Origin: an uncultured Bacteroidales bacterium
GTDB lineage: Bacteria; Bacteroidota; Bacteroidia; Bacteroidales; F082
NCBI GenBank assembly: GCA_947303625.1
Contig: CAMYYV010000010.1
Coordinates: 1-44,299 of the forward strand
Direction of reading: 5' to 3'
DNA length: 44,299 nt
Position numbers and translations under genes: made by a program. Shown here one piece after another: positions 1-7,420 of this stretch. Position 1 is the stretch's first letter, and each line of letters starts with the position of its first letter. Below the pieces are notes generated by a model. The model had not been told where the DNA came from. It saw only the letters and a program-made list of their open reading frames with translations, and searched no databases.

Positions 1-1306
1 TGCAGCTGACGTAGACGATTTTCTTCGCCCTGATTTTCAGCAGTTGCTCGACCACCTTCTCGGCCATGCCCGCACGGGGTGGGTCGGTGACGATGAGGTC
101 GGGCCTGCCGTTGCTCTCGATGAAGTCGTCGGTGAACACCTTGGCCATGTCGCCGGCATAGAACACGCAGTTGGTGATGCCGTTGATGTCGGCGTTGACC
201 TTGGCATCGTCGATGGCAGCCTCCACGTATTCGATGCCGACCACCTTGCTGACGAACCTTGAGAAATACTGGGCGATGGTGCCCGTGCCCGTATAGAGGT
301 CGTACATCAGCTCGTTGCCCTGCACCTCTGCAAGGTCGAAGGCTGTCTTGTAGAGCCGCTCGGCTTGGTAGACATTGGTCTGGAAGAACGACACCGGCCC
401 GATGCGGAACTTGAGGTCGTCGTAGCCGGGACGCGGCGACGCCATGGTCTCGATGAGGTAAGGCTCGCCCTTGAGGCACTCGAAGGGCAGGTCGTTGATG
501 ATGTCGTTGAGCTTCGGGTTGATGACGAGCAACAGCGACACAATCTGCGGGAAGGTCATCTCTAAGGCGGGGATGAGCTCGTGGCGCACCACGTCGTTCT
601 CCTCGCTGATGACGAGGATGACCATGAACTCGCCGCGCGAGTTGCAGCGGATGACGAGGTTGCGTAGCAGACCTTCGTGGGTGCGGAAGTTGTAGTAGGG
701 GAGGTGACGCTCTAAGGTGAAGCGACGGACGAAGAGCCGGATGTCGTTCGACGGGTCGGCTTGCAGGTGACATTGTTCGATGTCGACAACGCGGTCGAAG
801 AGCTGGGGCAGGTGGAAGCCGAGGCCCTTGCACCCTTCTTCGTCGTAAGTGCCGGGTGCGCCGTCGAGGAGCCACTTGCGGTTCGAGAAGGTGTATTCCA
901 GCTTGTTGCGGTAAAAGAACTGCTTCTCGCAGCCGAGGATGGGCCGTATCTCAGGGTATTCGATCTTGCCGATGCGGTCGAAGTTGTCCTTCACCTGCTT
1001 CTGCTTGTAGTAGGTCTGCCATTGGTAGTCCATCTGTTGCCACTTGCAGCCGCCGCAGAGGCCGAAATGCTGGCACACGGGCTCCACGCGCTTGTCCGAC
1101 ATCTTCTTGAAGTTCAAAATCTTGCCTTCGAAGAAGTTCTTCTTGCGCTTGTACACCTCGATGTCGACCACGTCGCCAGGCACGCCAAAGGGGATGAAGA
1201 CCACGCGCCCTTCGGGCTTGGCCACCGACATGCCCTCCGCGCCCGCGTCGATGATTTCGACGTCTTCTAAGTATTCAGGTTCTCGTTTTATCTTGCTTCT
1301 CGTCAT
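1..1306 (-). CDS. rlmD: 23S rRNA (uracil-5-)-methyltransferase, RlmD/RumA family, 3' end cut by window edge
   Basis: SAM-dependent enzyme of the TrmA/RumA family that makes 5-methyluridine in 23S rRNA. The 435 visible codons begin at ATG 1306 and stay open to the window edge. An N-terminal TRAM-like RNA-binding domain (about residues 8-65) is followed by the iron-sulfur cysteines C78, C84 and C87 in a CGGC context; a later DIEQC cysteine probably completes the cluster. Near the edge are TDPPRAG and then IVYVSC, whose cysteine is the last complete codon and is the expected catalytic nucleophile. Little should be missing beyond the C-terminal base residue. It is the last gene of a minus-strand run with aroE 75 bp upstream. 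RlmD is the most likely Bacteroidota member of the family, but RlmCD or TrmA-like specificity cannot be excluded from sequence alone. Confidence 0.9.
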   Translation of the reverse strand, partial: MTRSKIKREPEYLEDVEIIDAGAEGMSVAKPEGRVVFIPFGVPGDVVDIEVYKRKKNFFEGKILNFKKMSDKRVEPVCQHFGLCGGCKWQQMDYQWQTYYKQKQVKDNFDRIGKIEYPEIRPILGCEKQFFYRNKLEYTFSNRKWLLDGAPGTYDEEGCKGLGFHLPQLFDRVVDIEQCHLQADPSNDIRLFVRRFTLERHLPYYNFRTHEGLLRNLVIRCNSRGEFMVILVISEENDVVRHELIPALEMTFPQIVSLLLVINPKLNDIINDLPFECLKGEPYLIETMASPRPGYDDLKFRIGPVSFFQTNVYQAERLYKTAFDLAEVQGNELMYDLYTGTGTIAQYFSRFVSKVVGIEYVEAAIDDAKVNADINGITNCVFYAGDMAKVFTDDFIESNGRPDLIVTDPPRAGMAEKVVEQLLKIRAKKIVYVSC

Positions 1307-1325
1307 ATTCTTTTTTCTTTAACCC

Positions 1326-1397
1326 AGACCACTGACCCAGACCATGACTTTCCTGCCGGTAATGGCAGGTCAGGGTCAGGGTCATTGGTCATGGTCA
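1326..1397. repeat. Imperfect long hairpin, GGTCAGGGTCA repeat family (copy 1)
   Basis: Arms near 1326-1342 and 1374-1390 pair imperfectly (about 15 of 17 positions) around an inner perfect stem CCTGCC/GGCAGG (1352-1357 and 1364-1369). Its right part, 1368-1397, matches 21603-21632 at 29 of 30 positions, so this is a dispersed repeat. It contains the aroE stop codon and the last codons of aroE, and lies between aroE and rlmD. It may act as an attenuator or as a 3' mRNA stabiliser. Confidence 0.75.
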
Positions 1398-2122
1398 CAA
1401 AACAACTCCCAAGTCTTCTTTGCCTGTTCCTCGAACATCTGCATGCCGCCGTAGACCTTTGCACCCCAGGTCCTGCCTAATTCCATGAAAGCGGTCATTT
1501 TTGGGTTGTATATCAGGTCGATGAGGACATGCTTCTTGTTCAGGCCTTGATAGTGGAGGTCGGGGAATTCGTCGGTTTGCGGGAACATGCCCAAGGGGGT
1601 GGTATTGATGATCAGGTGATTCTGGTTCAGGATGTCGTCGGTCAGCGTGTCGTAGGTATAGTCACCTTTGGCAGCATCGCGGCTGACGAGGGCATAGGCG
1701 ATGCCCTTTTGATGCAGCACATACTGCACTGCTTTGGAGGCGCCGCCGGTGCCGAGGATGAGGGCATGCCCGATGGTCTTGCCATTGATGGCGCGGTCGA
1801 GCAGCTGCTCAAAGCCGTAGACATCGGTGTTGTAGCCTTTCAACTTGCCGTCGGTGATTTTCACCACGTTGACGGCACCCACGGCCTTGGCCACAGGGTC
1901 GATGTCGTCGAGCAACGGAATGATGGCTTCTTTATATGGTATGGTGACGTTGAAGCCGCAGAGGTCGGGGTATTTGTCCCTAACCTCTTGCAGCTCGACC
2001 AACGACTTGAGGTCGAAGTGCTGGTAGAGGCAGTCGAGGCCTTCGTATTCAAACTTCTCGTTGAAGTAGTGCCTTGATAGCGAGTGTTTCAGCGGGTGTC
2101 CTATGAGTCCGTAACGTTTCAT
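1382..2122 (-). CDS. aroE: Shikimate dehydrogenase
   Basis: Cytoplasmic NADPH-dependent enzyme reducing 3-dehydroshikimate to shikimate in aromatic amino acid synthesis. The 246-residue product is slightly short for AroE, as is common in Bacteroidota. Visible motifs are the shikimate-binding serines in KHSLSR (residues 12-17), NVTIPYKEA with catalytic Lys64, GAVN, YNTDVYGF, the dinucleotide-binding LGTGGASKAV and NTTPLGM. It starts 10 bp after the membrane-protein gene at 2133-2636, so the two are probably co-transcribed. The C-terminal codons (..CDHDQ) are formed by the palindromic repeat at 1326-1397, so the extreme C terminus may have been altered by that element. Confidence 0.95.
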   Translation of the reverse strand: MKRYGLIGHPLKHSLSRHYFNEKFEYEGLDCLYQHFDLKSLVELQEVRDKYPDLCGFNVTIPYKEAIIPLLDDIDPVAKAVGAVNVVKITDGKLKGYNTDVYGFEQLLDRAINGKTIGHALILGTGGASKAVQYVLHQKGIAYALVSRDAAKGDYTYDTLTDDILNQNHLIINTTPLGMFPQTDEFPDLHYQGLNKKHVLIDLIYNPKMTAFMELGRTWGAKVYGGMQMFEEQAKKTWELFCDHDQ

Positions 2123-2132
2123 TGTTCAATAA

Positions 2133-2636
2133 TCATCCAATTCCAAACCAGGCGCCGAATCCCAAGATGCATAAGACGCCGATGATGACGCTGGCCAGCA
2201 CGATGCCGCCGATGACGGCGAGGACGCTCTTCTTGAAGTCCATGTCGAGGAAGCTGGCGGCCAGGGTGCCTGTCCAGGCGCCGGTGCCGGGCAGCGGGAT
2301 GCCGACGAAAAGCATCAAAGCCACATACTGTCCGTGTTTGGCTTTGGCTTGCAGCTTCTGCCCGCCTTTCTCGCCTTTCTTAAGGCACCATCTGCAGAAA
2401 CGGCCGATCACTTTCTTGTCCTTGCCCCACTCAAGGAAGCGGCGGGCGAAGAAGAAAATGAAGGGCACAGGCACCATGTTGCCAATGGCGATGACGATGT
2501 AGCTCCATATCACGCTGCTGAAGGGGTGTGCTTGGTCGTAGAAGAAGCCGTAGGCCACGGGGAGGGCGCCACGCAGCTCGACAATGGGCACCATGGCGAT
2601 GCCGAAGATGATAAGGTACTGGACGAATTTGCTCAT
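2133..2636 (-). CDS. Small multidrug-export-like integral membrane protein (COG2426 type)
   Basis: A 167-residue inner-membrane protein. Four hydrophobic stretches are visible (about residues 5-28, 40-63, 100-120 and 138-165). The first contains the charged VELRGALPVAYG segment and the third GIPLPGTGAWTGTLAA, both typical of the putative small multi-drug export family. No substrate is established for this family, and its name rests on weak evidence. A basic cytoplasmic loop lies at residues 65-98. It sits 9 bp after the TPR gene and 10 bp before aroE, so it appears to be the second gene of a four-gene minus-strand operon. Confidence 0.8.
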   Translation of the reverse strand: MSKFVQYLIIFGIAMVPIVELRGALPVAYGFFYDQAHPFSSVIWSYIVIAIGNMVPVPFIFFFARRFLEWGKDKKVIGRFCRWCLKKGEKGGQKLQAKAKHGQYVALMLFVGIPLPGTGAWTGTLAASFLDMDFKKSVLAVIGGIVLASVIIGVLCILGFGAWFGIG

Positions 2637-2645
2637 GTCGGTTGT

Positions 2646-4091
2646 TTATTCGGTAGGGTTGGCGTCTTGACTTTTCTTATGGCGTTCGATGAGTTCGAGG
2701 ATGTCGGTGTTGTTGGCCAGGAGCTCGCGGTCGTATTCGATGAAGTCGGGCCACAGCTCGAAGTCGGCATCCAAGGCCTGGTCCAAGGCTTCCAGACCCT
2801 CTTCGCGGTTGCCTTTGACGAAGTAGGCGTAGGCGAGGAGGTAGAGCAACGTCGGGTCGTTGTCGGTCTGCAGCAGCCCGAACTTGATGGTGTTGATGGC
2901 CTCGTCGATCTTGTCCTGTTGTCCGTAGAGGTCGGCGATGTAGTAGTAGGCATCGGCGTCGCCCGGCGTCATCTTCTGTATCTGGCGCAGGTATTCCATC
3001 GCCTTGTCATACTCCTTGAGTTTCATGTAGTCGGTGGCGATGGAGAAGAGATGGTCGGTCTCCCAAGGCTCATATTCCAAGGCTTTCTCGAAACACTTGA
3101 TGGCCTTGAGGCTTTGGCCTCGGTCGCTGTAGACATAGCCGAGCCCTGCATAGCCTGAGCCTATCATCGGGTTGATATCCAGTGCTTTCTGGAAGTGTTC
3201 TTCGGCGCTCTGCAGGTCGTTGAGGCGGTAGTAGCAGTCGCCGATGGTGGTGTGTATCATCGAGGTCTCCACGCCGTTGCGGAGGGCTTCCTCGAGGGTG
3301 TCAATGGATTCCTTGTAGCGGCCCAGGTCATAATAGATGTCGGCCAGGTGCATGTTGGTCCAGAGGTCCTCAGGGTCGATGCTGAGGGCGTATTCGTAGG
3401 GGTCGATGCTCTCTTCGTATTGTCCCATCATGCGGTAGATGTCGCCGATGTTGGTCCAGGCCTTGCTGTTGTAAGGGTCTTTGTTGATCATGTCCTGGAA
3501 GTATGCGAGGGCGTCTTCCTTGCGGCCGGCGCTGAGATAGCAGCAGCGTATCTCGTGGTAGATGGTGTCGCGGTCGTCGGCGAGGGCCAAGGCCTTGTCG
3601 TAGAACTCGAGCGCGAGGTCATATTGCCGTGTGTGCTGGTATTCGTAGGCGATGGCGTTGTAGAGCTCAAACTTCTCGTCCTCGTCGAAGTAGGGCAGGG
3701 CGTTGAAGTAATTCTCTAAGGCCTCTTCCGACTTGCCCAAGACGGCCAAGCACGAGCCGAGGGTGAGGAAATAGTCGGGGTCGTCTTCATCGTCGACGCG
3801 TTCCACCTGTTGCATGATGTCGAAGGCGCGCTGAGCATCGTTTTCCAAGAGGTATTGACGGGCGTATTTGATCTTCAGCATGTTGCTCTCAGGATGCTGC
3901 GCCATGGCCATCTCCACGGCTTGCCTTGAGCGTTTCAGCTCGTTGTTTTTGGTGTAGTGGTCGATGATGTACTCAAACTCCTCGCTGTCGAAGTAAACCG
4001 AGTCGTTGTCCTTCAGCATCGCTTCGTACCTCTCTATGGATTTCTCCATCTCCGCTTCGTGCTCAAAATAGCTTTCTTCGTCGTCAAACAT
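2646..4091 (-). CDS. Tetratricopeptide-repeat protein
   Basis: A 481-residue protein made almost entirely of TPR helices (about a dozen repeats by eye, residues 90-470), with typical signatures such as AWTNIGDIYRMMGQYEES and GSGYAGLGYVYSDRGQ. The N terminus is acidic (..DDEESYFEHEAEMEKS) and there is no signal peptide or membrane segment, so it is probably cytoplasmic. TPR solenoids mediate protein-protein contacts; no partner can be named. It is the first gene of the minus-strand run and is divergent from the TPM gene. The 94-bp gap holds a -7 box for each direction. Confidence 0.85.
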   Translation of the reverse strand: MFDDEESYFEHEAEMEKSIERYEAMLKDNDSVYFDSEEFEYIIDHYTKNNELKRSRQAVEMAMAQHPESNMLKIKYARQYLLENDAQRAFDIMQQVERVDDEDDPDYFLTLGSCLAVLGKSEEALENYFNALPYFDEDEKFELYNAIAYEYQHTRQYDLALEFYDKALALADDRDTIYHEIRCCYLSAGRKEDALAYFQDMINKDPYNSKAWTNIGDIYRMMGQYEESIDPYEYALSIDPEDLWTNMHLADIYYDLGRYKESIDTLEEALRNGVETSMIHTTIGDCYYRLNDLQSAEEHFQKALDINPMIGSGYAGLGYVYSDRGQSLKAIKCFEKALEYEPWETDHLFSIATDYMKLKEYDKAMEYLRQIQKMTPGDADAYYYIADLYGQQDKIDEAINTIKFGLLQTDNDPTLLYLLAYAYFVKGNREEGLEALDQALDADFELWPDFIEYDRELLANNTDILELIERHKKSQDANPTE

Positions 4092-4117
4092 GGTGATGTC
4101 CTCTCAGAAATTTGGTG

Positions 4118-4125
4118 CAAAAATA
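4118..4125 (-). promoter_or_regulatory. -7 box TATTTTTG for the TPR/export/aroE/rlmD run
   Basis: On the minus strand the sequence reads TATTTTTG, matching the Bacteroidota -7 consensus TAnnTTTG, 26 bp upstream of the TPR start. No clear -33 TTG was found. Confidence 0.5.
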
Positions 4126-4155
4126 ATAAAAACTCGGAAATTGGGCGGTCTTTTG

Positions 4156-4163
4156 TATCTTTG
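4156..4163 (+). promoter_or_regulatory. -7 box TATCTTTG for the TPM gene
   Basis: Perfect TAnnTTTG match 22 bp before the ATG at 4186. The only upstream TTG (4141-4143) is somewhat close for a -33 element. Confidence 0.65.
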
Positions 4164-4185
4164 TGCCTTCAAAACATAGCTAACG

Positions 4186-5757
4186 ATGCGGAAAACACTA
4201 TTACTCTTTTTTTTGATGAGCCTGACTGTCACGATGATGGCTCAAAAGGTGTGGACGGTTCGCACTGTGCCCAACACGCGCTTGGAGAGCAACGACATCC
4301 ACGTGAGCGACCCTGACGGCTTCTTATCGGACAGCGCCGAGATCAACATCAACACGGCTTTGTGTGCCATCCGCGACAAGGCCGATGTCTTTGTAGTCAC
4401 CTTGGCCACCATCGGCGAGGCTGAGCCGAAGCATTTTGCTACGGAGCTGTTCAACTACTGGGGTATCGGTGATGCCGAGACCAACAATGGTGTGCTACTG
4501 CTTTTTGTCGAAGACCAGCATGCCATTGAGATTGAGCCGGGTTATGGTGCTGAGGAGATTCTCACTGACGCACAGTGCAAGCGCATCAATTCCACTATGA
4601 TTGAGCATTATTTCAAGGCCGGCGACTACGAGGGCGGCCTCTGTGCTGGCGTGGGTGAGATTGTGGGTGTCTATGGTGGCGAGATCCCTCTCGGACTCAA
4701 AACCACCTTGCCGGGCAATGGCGATGGCGAAGGTGAGGGTGAGGATATGAGTCTCAGAGAAATCCTTTGGGGACTGCTAGGTCTGGTCATCATCGTCTTT
4801 TTCCCCTTCATCGGTATCATCTTCTATGCCCTCAAAGCCAAGACAAAATCACCGCTTAAGACTAAGGAGAACCTTCAATCTGTAGAAGAAGACGGTGTCC
4901 ATTATGTCGATGGCCTGAAGACCTCGTGGACAGGCTCGCCATGGGATGGCAAGGGCTGTGCTGGAGGCTTGATGATAGGATTCTCCTTCTTCATCATCAT
5001 GGCCATCGTGTTCTTTGTGATGATTGCCGTTTATCCTGACATGAGCAACAAACACCAGGCTCTTTGGACGCTTTTAATTACCTTGCTGCTCTATCTCACT
5101 TGGATGTGTTTCAGACACAATCGTCGCTTGCTGAAGACGGCCAAGAAGCTGGCTCGGACCTCCATCAACCCGAAGTCGGTCTATCAGGCTGCCTATGACC
5201 ATCAGGCCAACAAGATAGCGATGTGGATGGCGCCGTGGCTGGGGTGGATCTTCCATCTCATCCTTAAGCGTAAGCTCAACAACACGGAGGAGGGCTGCCT
5301 GTGCCCGACCTGTGGGGAGTCAATCAACCTGACCAAGATTTTCATGTTGCCGGAGAACCATGCCGCTGAGCAGCGCCTCGGCGTCTTGAAATTCACTCCT
5401 TACCGCTGTGTCAACGGGCACACCTATGTGGTGAAGGAGCAAGGACCAGAGTACATCCACTATGTGACCTGCGAGAAATGTGGTGCCATGACGGCCAAGA
5501 AGACGAATGAGGTCACCGTTCGTGCGGCCAGCTACAGCCATCAGGGCGAGAAGGAGCTGACCTATGAGTGCAAGCACTGCGACAGCATCTACACCTCGAT
5601 TCTCGTGATCCCCATGTTGGTGCATGCCAGCAGCAGTTCGTCCAGCTCGTCCAGATCGTCGAGTAGTCGCAGCCACTATAGCAGCTCGTCGCACCGTTCG
5701 GGCGGTTCCTTCGGCGGCGGTCGCAGCGGCGGAGGTGGACACTCGGGAAGGTGGTAG
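4186..5757 (+). CDS. TPM-domain protein with zinc-ribbon cysteines and Ser/Gly-rich tail
   Basis: A 523-residue envelope protein. A signal peptide (MRKTLLLFFLMSLTVTMMAQ) is followed by a TPM domain (about residues 25-165; characteristic ELFNYWGIGD, NNGVLLLF and EIEPGYGAE). There is then a membrane segment at about 193-216 and two more at about 260-308. A cytoplasmic-looking region has CxxC pairs (CPTC, CEKC, CKHC) that suggest zinc ribbons. The tail is a serine run followed by SGGSFGGGRSGGGG. TPM domains occur in YgcG-type envelope proteins and in a plant photosystem-repair phosphatase; the bacterial role is not settled. The gene stands alone with its own promoter. The function of the tail is unknown, but Ser/Gly tails of this type recur in TPM proteins. 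Confidence 0.85.
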   Translation: MRKTLLLFFLMSLTVTMMAQKVWTVRTVPNTRLESNDIHVSDPDGFLSDSAEININTALCAIRDKADVFVVTLATIGEAEPKHFATELFNYWGIGDAETNNGVLLLFVEDQHAIEIEPGYGAEEILTDAQCKRINSTMIEHYFKAGDYEGGLCAGVGEIVGVYGGEIPLGLKTTLPGNGDGEGEGEDMSLREILWGLLGLVIIVFFPFIGIIFYALKAKTKSPLKTKENLQSVEEDGVHYVDGLKTSWTGSPWDGKGCAGGLMIGFSFFIIMAIVFFVMIAVYPDMSNKHQALWTLLITLLLYLTWMCFRHNRRLLKTAKKLARTSINPKSVYQAAYDHQANKIAMWMAPWLGWIFHLILKRKLNNTEEGCLCPTCGESINLTKIFMLPENHAAEQRLGVLKFTPYRCVNGHTYVVKEQGPEYIHYVTCEKCGAMTAKKTNEVTVRAASYSHQGEKELTYECKHCDSIYTSILVIPMLVHASSSSSSSSRSSSSRSHYSSSSHRSGGSFGGGRSGGGGHSGRW

Positions 5758-5763
5758 GATAGT

Positions 5764-5794
5764 ATTTCATACATTAATCCGCCCATTTCGTACA
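5764..5794 (+). promoter_or_regulatory. Candidate LytTR operator: direct repeats ATTTCATACA / ATTTCGTACA, 21 bp apart
   Basis: Two 10-bp direct repeats differing at one base begin at 5764 and 5785, exactly 21 bp apart (two helical turns). They end 15 bp before the -7 box of the LytTR gene. LytTR domains are known to bind direct repeats of about 9 bp with this phasing, so this looks like an autoregulatory site. The inference rests on the arrangement and on the matching pair at 7122-7151. Confidence 0.6.
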
Positions 5795-5809
5795 TTTCGC
5801 AGTTTTTAG

Positions 5810-5817
5810 TATCTTTG
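5810..5817 (+). promoter_or_regulatory. -7 box TATCTTTG for the LytTR operon
   Basis: Perfect TAnnTTTG box 32 bp before ATG 5850 and just downstream of the candidate operator. No good -33 TTG is seen; the operator occupies that position, which would fit an activated promoter. Confidence 0.65.
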
Positions 5818-5849
5818 CATCCCTGCAGAGTGATTACCTTTGTCTCGCC

Positions 5850-6218
5850 ATGCTCAAGAAGTATCTGATCATATCCACTGCCACCGACTTGGTGCGTATC
5901 GCCCCCGACAAGATCGTCTTCATCTCGTCGGACGGCAATTACTGCAACCTCGTGCAGACCGACAACGAGACGCGCCTGCTCACCTTCCAGTTGGGGCAAA
6001 TCGAGACTATGATCCACGACCAGCTTGGTACCGACGGCCTCCTGTTCATCCGCATCGGCAGGGGCCTCATCATCAACCGCAACTACATCTATTACATCAA
6101 CATCCAAAGCCAGAAGCTCATCCTTTCCGACGTGGTGCGTTTCACCCATACCGTGTCGGCTTCGAAGGATGCGCTCAAGCAGCTTAAGGAACTGATAGAG
6201 AAGGAGGCAAAGGTATGA
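5850..6218 (+). CDS. Stand-alone LytTR-family DNA-binding regulator
   Basis: A 122-residue protein consisting of little more than a LytTR DNA-binding domain (about residues 14-118). Hallmarks are VRIAPDKIVFISSDGNYC, the LGQIE segment and FIRIGRGLIINRNYI. There is no receiver domain and no membrane segment, so any sensory input must come from a partner. Its stop overlaps the next gene's start (ATGA, 6215-6218), indicating translational coupling to a membrane protein. Such LytTR plus membrane-protein pairs often form regulator/inhibitor modules; that is an inference here. Direct repeats upstream of its promoter suggest autoregulation. Confidence 0.9.
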   Translation: MLKKYLIISTATDLVRIAPDKIVFISSDGNYCNLVQTDNETRLLTFQLGQIETMIHDQLGTDGLLFIRIGRGLIINRNYIYYINIQSQKLILSDVVRFTHTVSASKDALKQLKELIEKEAKV

Positions 6219-7108
6219 AAGAGAAAGACATACGCGACGACGAGATTCGCGTCATCGGTGAAGAAGAAAAACCCAAATTCAAGGGCTGGAAATGGCTCCT
6301 GTTGCTCCTAGTCGGCATCGTCGTGGGCTGTGTCCTTTACACGGTGCTAAAACCCAAGGAGAAAGATCAAGAATCAGAAGAGGTCGTCGAGCAGGGCTAT
6401 TACGACCCTGCAACAGTGGTGGAACAACCCGCTGTGAAGACGGCGTTGGCCAAAGCCGCTGACGTGGGTCATGGCTTCATCGAGATGGCCGACACTACTA
6501 TCAACGATATCCCGTTGAAGGTCTATATCCCACATGAGATGCGTTTCTCGCTCTTCGTGGGCACCATCGACCGTAACGATCCATCGATCCTCTTTGCGAC
6601 ACAGGCTGCCGATGTGCGTGCCGACAATGGGGGCATCGTGGGTGCCTTCGTGCTCGAAGGCGAGCCTTTGGCCTGGGGCCTGTCGAAGAAAGGCTACTGT
6701 GCCATCATCAACGACACGGTGACTGTGGGCGTGGCCGAGAACTCACCTCTCTTCGAAGAAGCTACCGAGAGAGGCGGCTATTTCTTCCGCCAGTTCCCTT
6801 TGGTCGACAAGGGTCAACTCGTCGAGAACGACGTGAAAGGCAAGTCGGTCCGTCGCGCCTTGTGCGACCGCAATGGCGAGCTGCTCGTTGTGGAGACACT
6901 CACTCCCGAGTCGTTCCACGACTTCGCCCAGGCTTTGGTTGATCTTGGTGTCGACAATGCCATATATTTGATCGGTTCCAATGCCTACGGATGGGCCACT
7001 GATGCCGAGGGGCAACGTCATCCGTTTGGCTGTCCCGACCCGCCCAAGAAGAAATGGAAAAACATCAGCTATCTCGTGATGAAGGATAAAGGAAAAATTA
7101 CGAAATAG
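6215..7108 (+). CDS. Membrane-anchored phosphodiester-glycosidase-like (NAGPA-like) protein
   Basis: A 297-residue protein with an acidic cytoplasmic N terminus, one membrane segment at residues 25-44, and a C-terminal domain of about 210 residues outside the membrane. The later part (KSVRRALCDRNGELLVVET then ALVDLGVDNAIYLIG) follows the pattern of the phosphodiester glycosidase/NAGPA family, where a refractory-looking hydrophobic stretch normally ends in a GGGS-type loop. Here that loop reads IGSNAYGW, so the usual active-site glycines are absent and enzymatic activity is doubtful. Overlap with the LytTR gene suggests it may sense or sequester the regulator. The family call is moderate, and the regulatory role is inferred only from context. 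Confidence 0.6.
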   Translation: MKEKDIRDDEIRVIGEEEKPKFKGWKWLLLLLVGIVVGCVLYTVLKPKEKDQESEEVVEQGYYDPATVVEQPAVKTALAKAADVGHGFIEMADTTINDIPLKVYIPHEMRFSLFVGTIDRNDPSILFATQAADVRADNGGIVGAFVLEGEPLAWGLSKKGYCAIINDTVTVGVAENSPLFEEATERGGYFFRQFPLVDKGQLVENDVKGKSVRRALCDRNGELLVVETLTPESFHDFAQALVDLGVDNAIYLIGSNAYGWATDAEGQRHPFGCPDPPKKKWKNISYLVMKDKGKITK

Positions 7109-7121
7109 TGCCCCGAAAAGC

Positions 7122-7151
7122 ATTTCATACACCATAGCGTCATTTCGTACA
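7122..7151 (+). promoter_or_regulatory. Second ATTTCATACA / ATTTCGTACA direct-repeat pair, 20 bp apart
   Basis: The same two 10-mers as at 5764-5794 recur in the same order, starting at 7122 and 7142, directly after the operon's last stop codon. The exact reuse of both half-sites supports a real binding site for the LytTR protein. The spacing is 20 rather than 21 bp. It is unclear which transcript it controls. Confidence 0.5.
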
Positions 7152-7153
7152 AT

Positions 7154-7197
7154 AGCCCCGAGAACCCATTGCAGGTTGGCCGGGGCTGTTTAGTTTT
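7154..7197 (+). terminator. Probable intrinsic terminator of the LytTR operon
   Basis: AGCCCCG (7154-7160) pairs with CGGGGCT (7181-7187), with an inner AACC/GGTT stem, followed by the T-rich GTTTAGTTTT. The T-rich tail also contains TAGTTTTG (7191-7198), which matches the -7 consensus, so a promoter reading is possible. Confidence 0.6.
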
Positions 7198-7198
7198 G

Positions 7199-7316
7199 CA
7201 TTGTTGAAACGCAGCCCTCTCGTTCTACCATCACCGCCGTCGGCGCGGTCCTTTCGGGCGACAAGGGGATCGTCTGCGGGGAGAAGCAATAAAGAAAGAT
7301 TATGATTCTATTTTTG
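7199..7316. other. Intergenic stretch between two terminators, no gene seen
   Basis: A GC-rich segment with a small hairpin (ACCGC/GCGGT, near 7230-7247) lies between the terminators at 7154-7197 and 7319-7358. No convincing open reading frame is present. If TAGTTTTG at 7191-7198 is a promoter, a short RNA of roughly 150 nt would end at the second terminator. This is speculative. Confidence 0.25.
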
Positions 7317-7318
7317 GA

Positions 7319-7358
7319 GGCTGCAAGGCTGTGGGGACGGCCTTGCAGGCTTTTTTTT
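7319..7358 (+). terminator. Strong intrinsic terminator
   Basis: GGCTGCAAGGC (7319-7329) pairs with GCCTTGCAGGC (7340-7350) at 10 of 11 positions and is followed by eight T residues. It lies upstream of the accessory block and is not directly behind a coding sequence, so it either ends an unannotated short transcript or insulates the block. Confidence 0.8.
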
Positions 7359-7390
7359 GATTAACGAGGTGGCTCATGTCTCTTTTTCAT

Positions 7391-7398
7391 TATCTTTG
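7391..7398 (+). promoter_or_regulatory. -7 box TATCTTTG for the NDT-like gene
   Basis: Perfect TAnnTTTG box 22 bp before ATG 7421. Because transcription would begin after it, the in-frame ATG at 7376 cannot be the start, which fixes the start at 7421. Confidence 0.65.
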
Positions 7399-7420
7399 CC
7401 AAGTAAAAACAACACAAGCC

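Noticed and set aside
7302-7364. A 20-codon reading frame across the strong terminator
   Set aside because: It overlaps the terminator stem and T-run, is very short and has no recognisable product.
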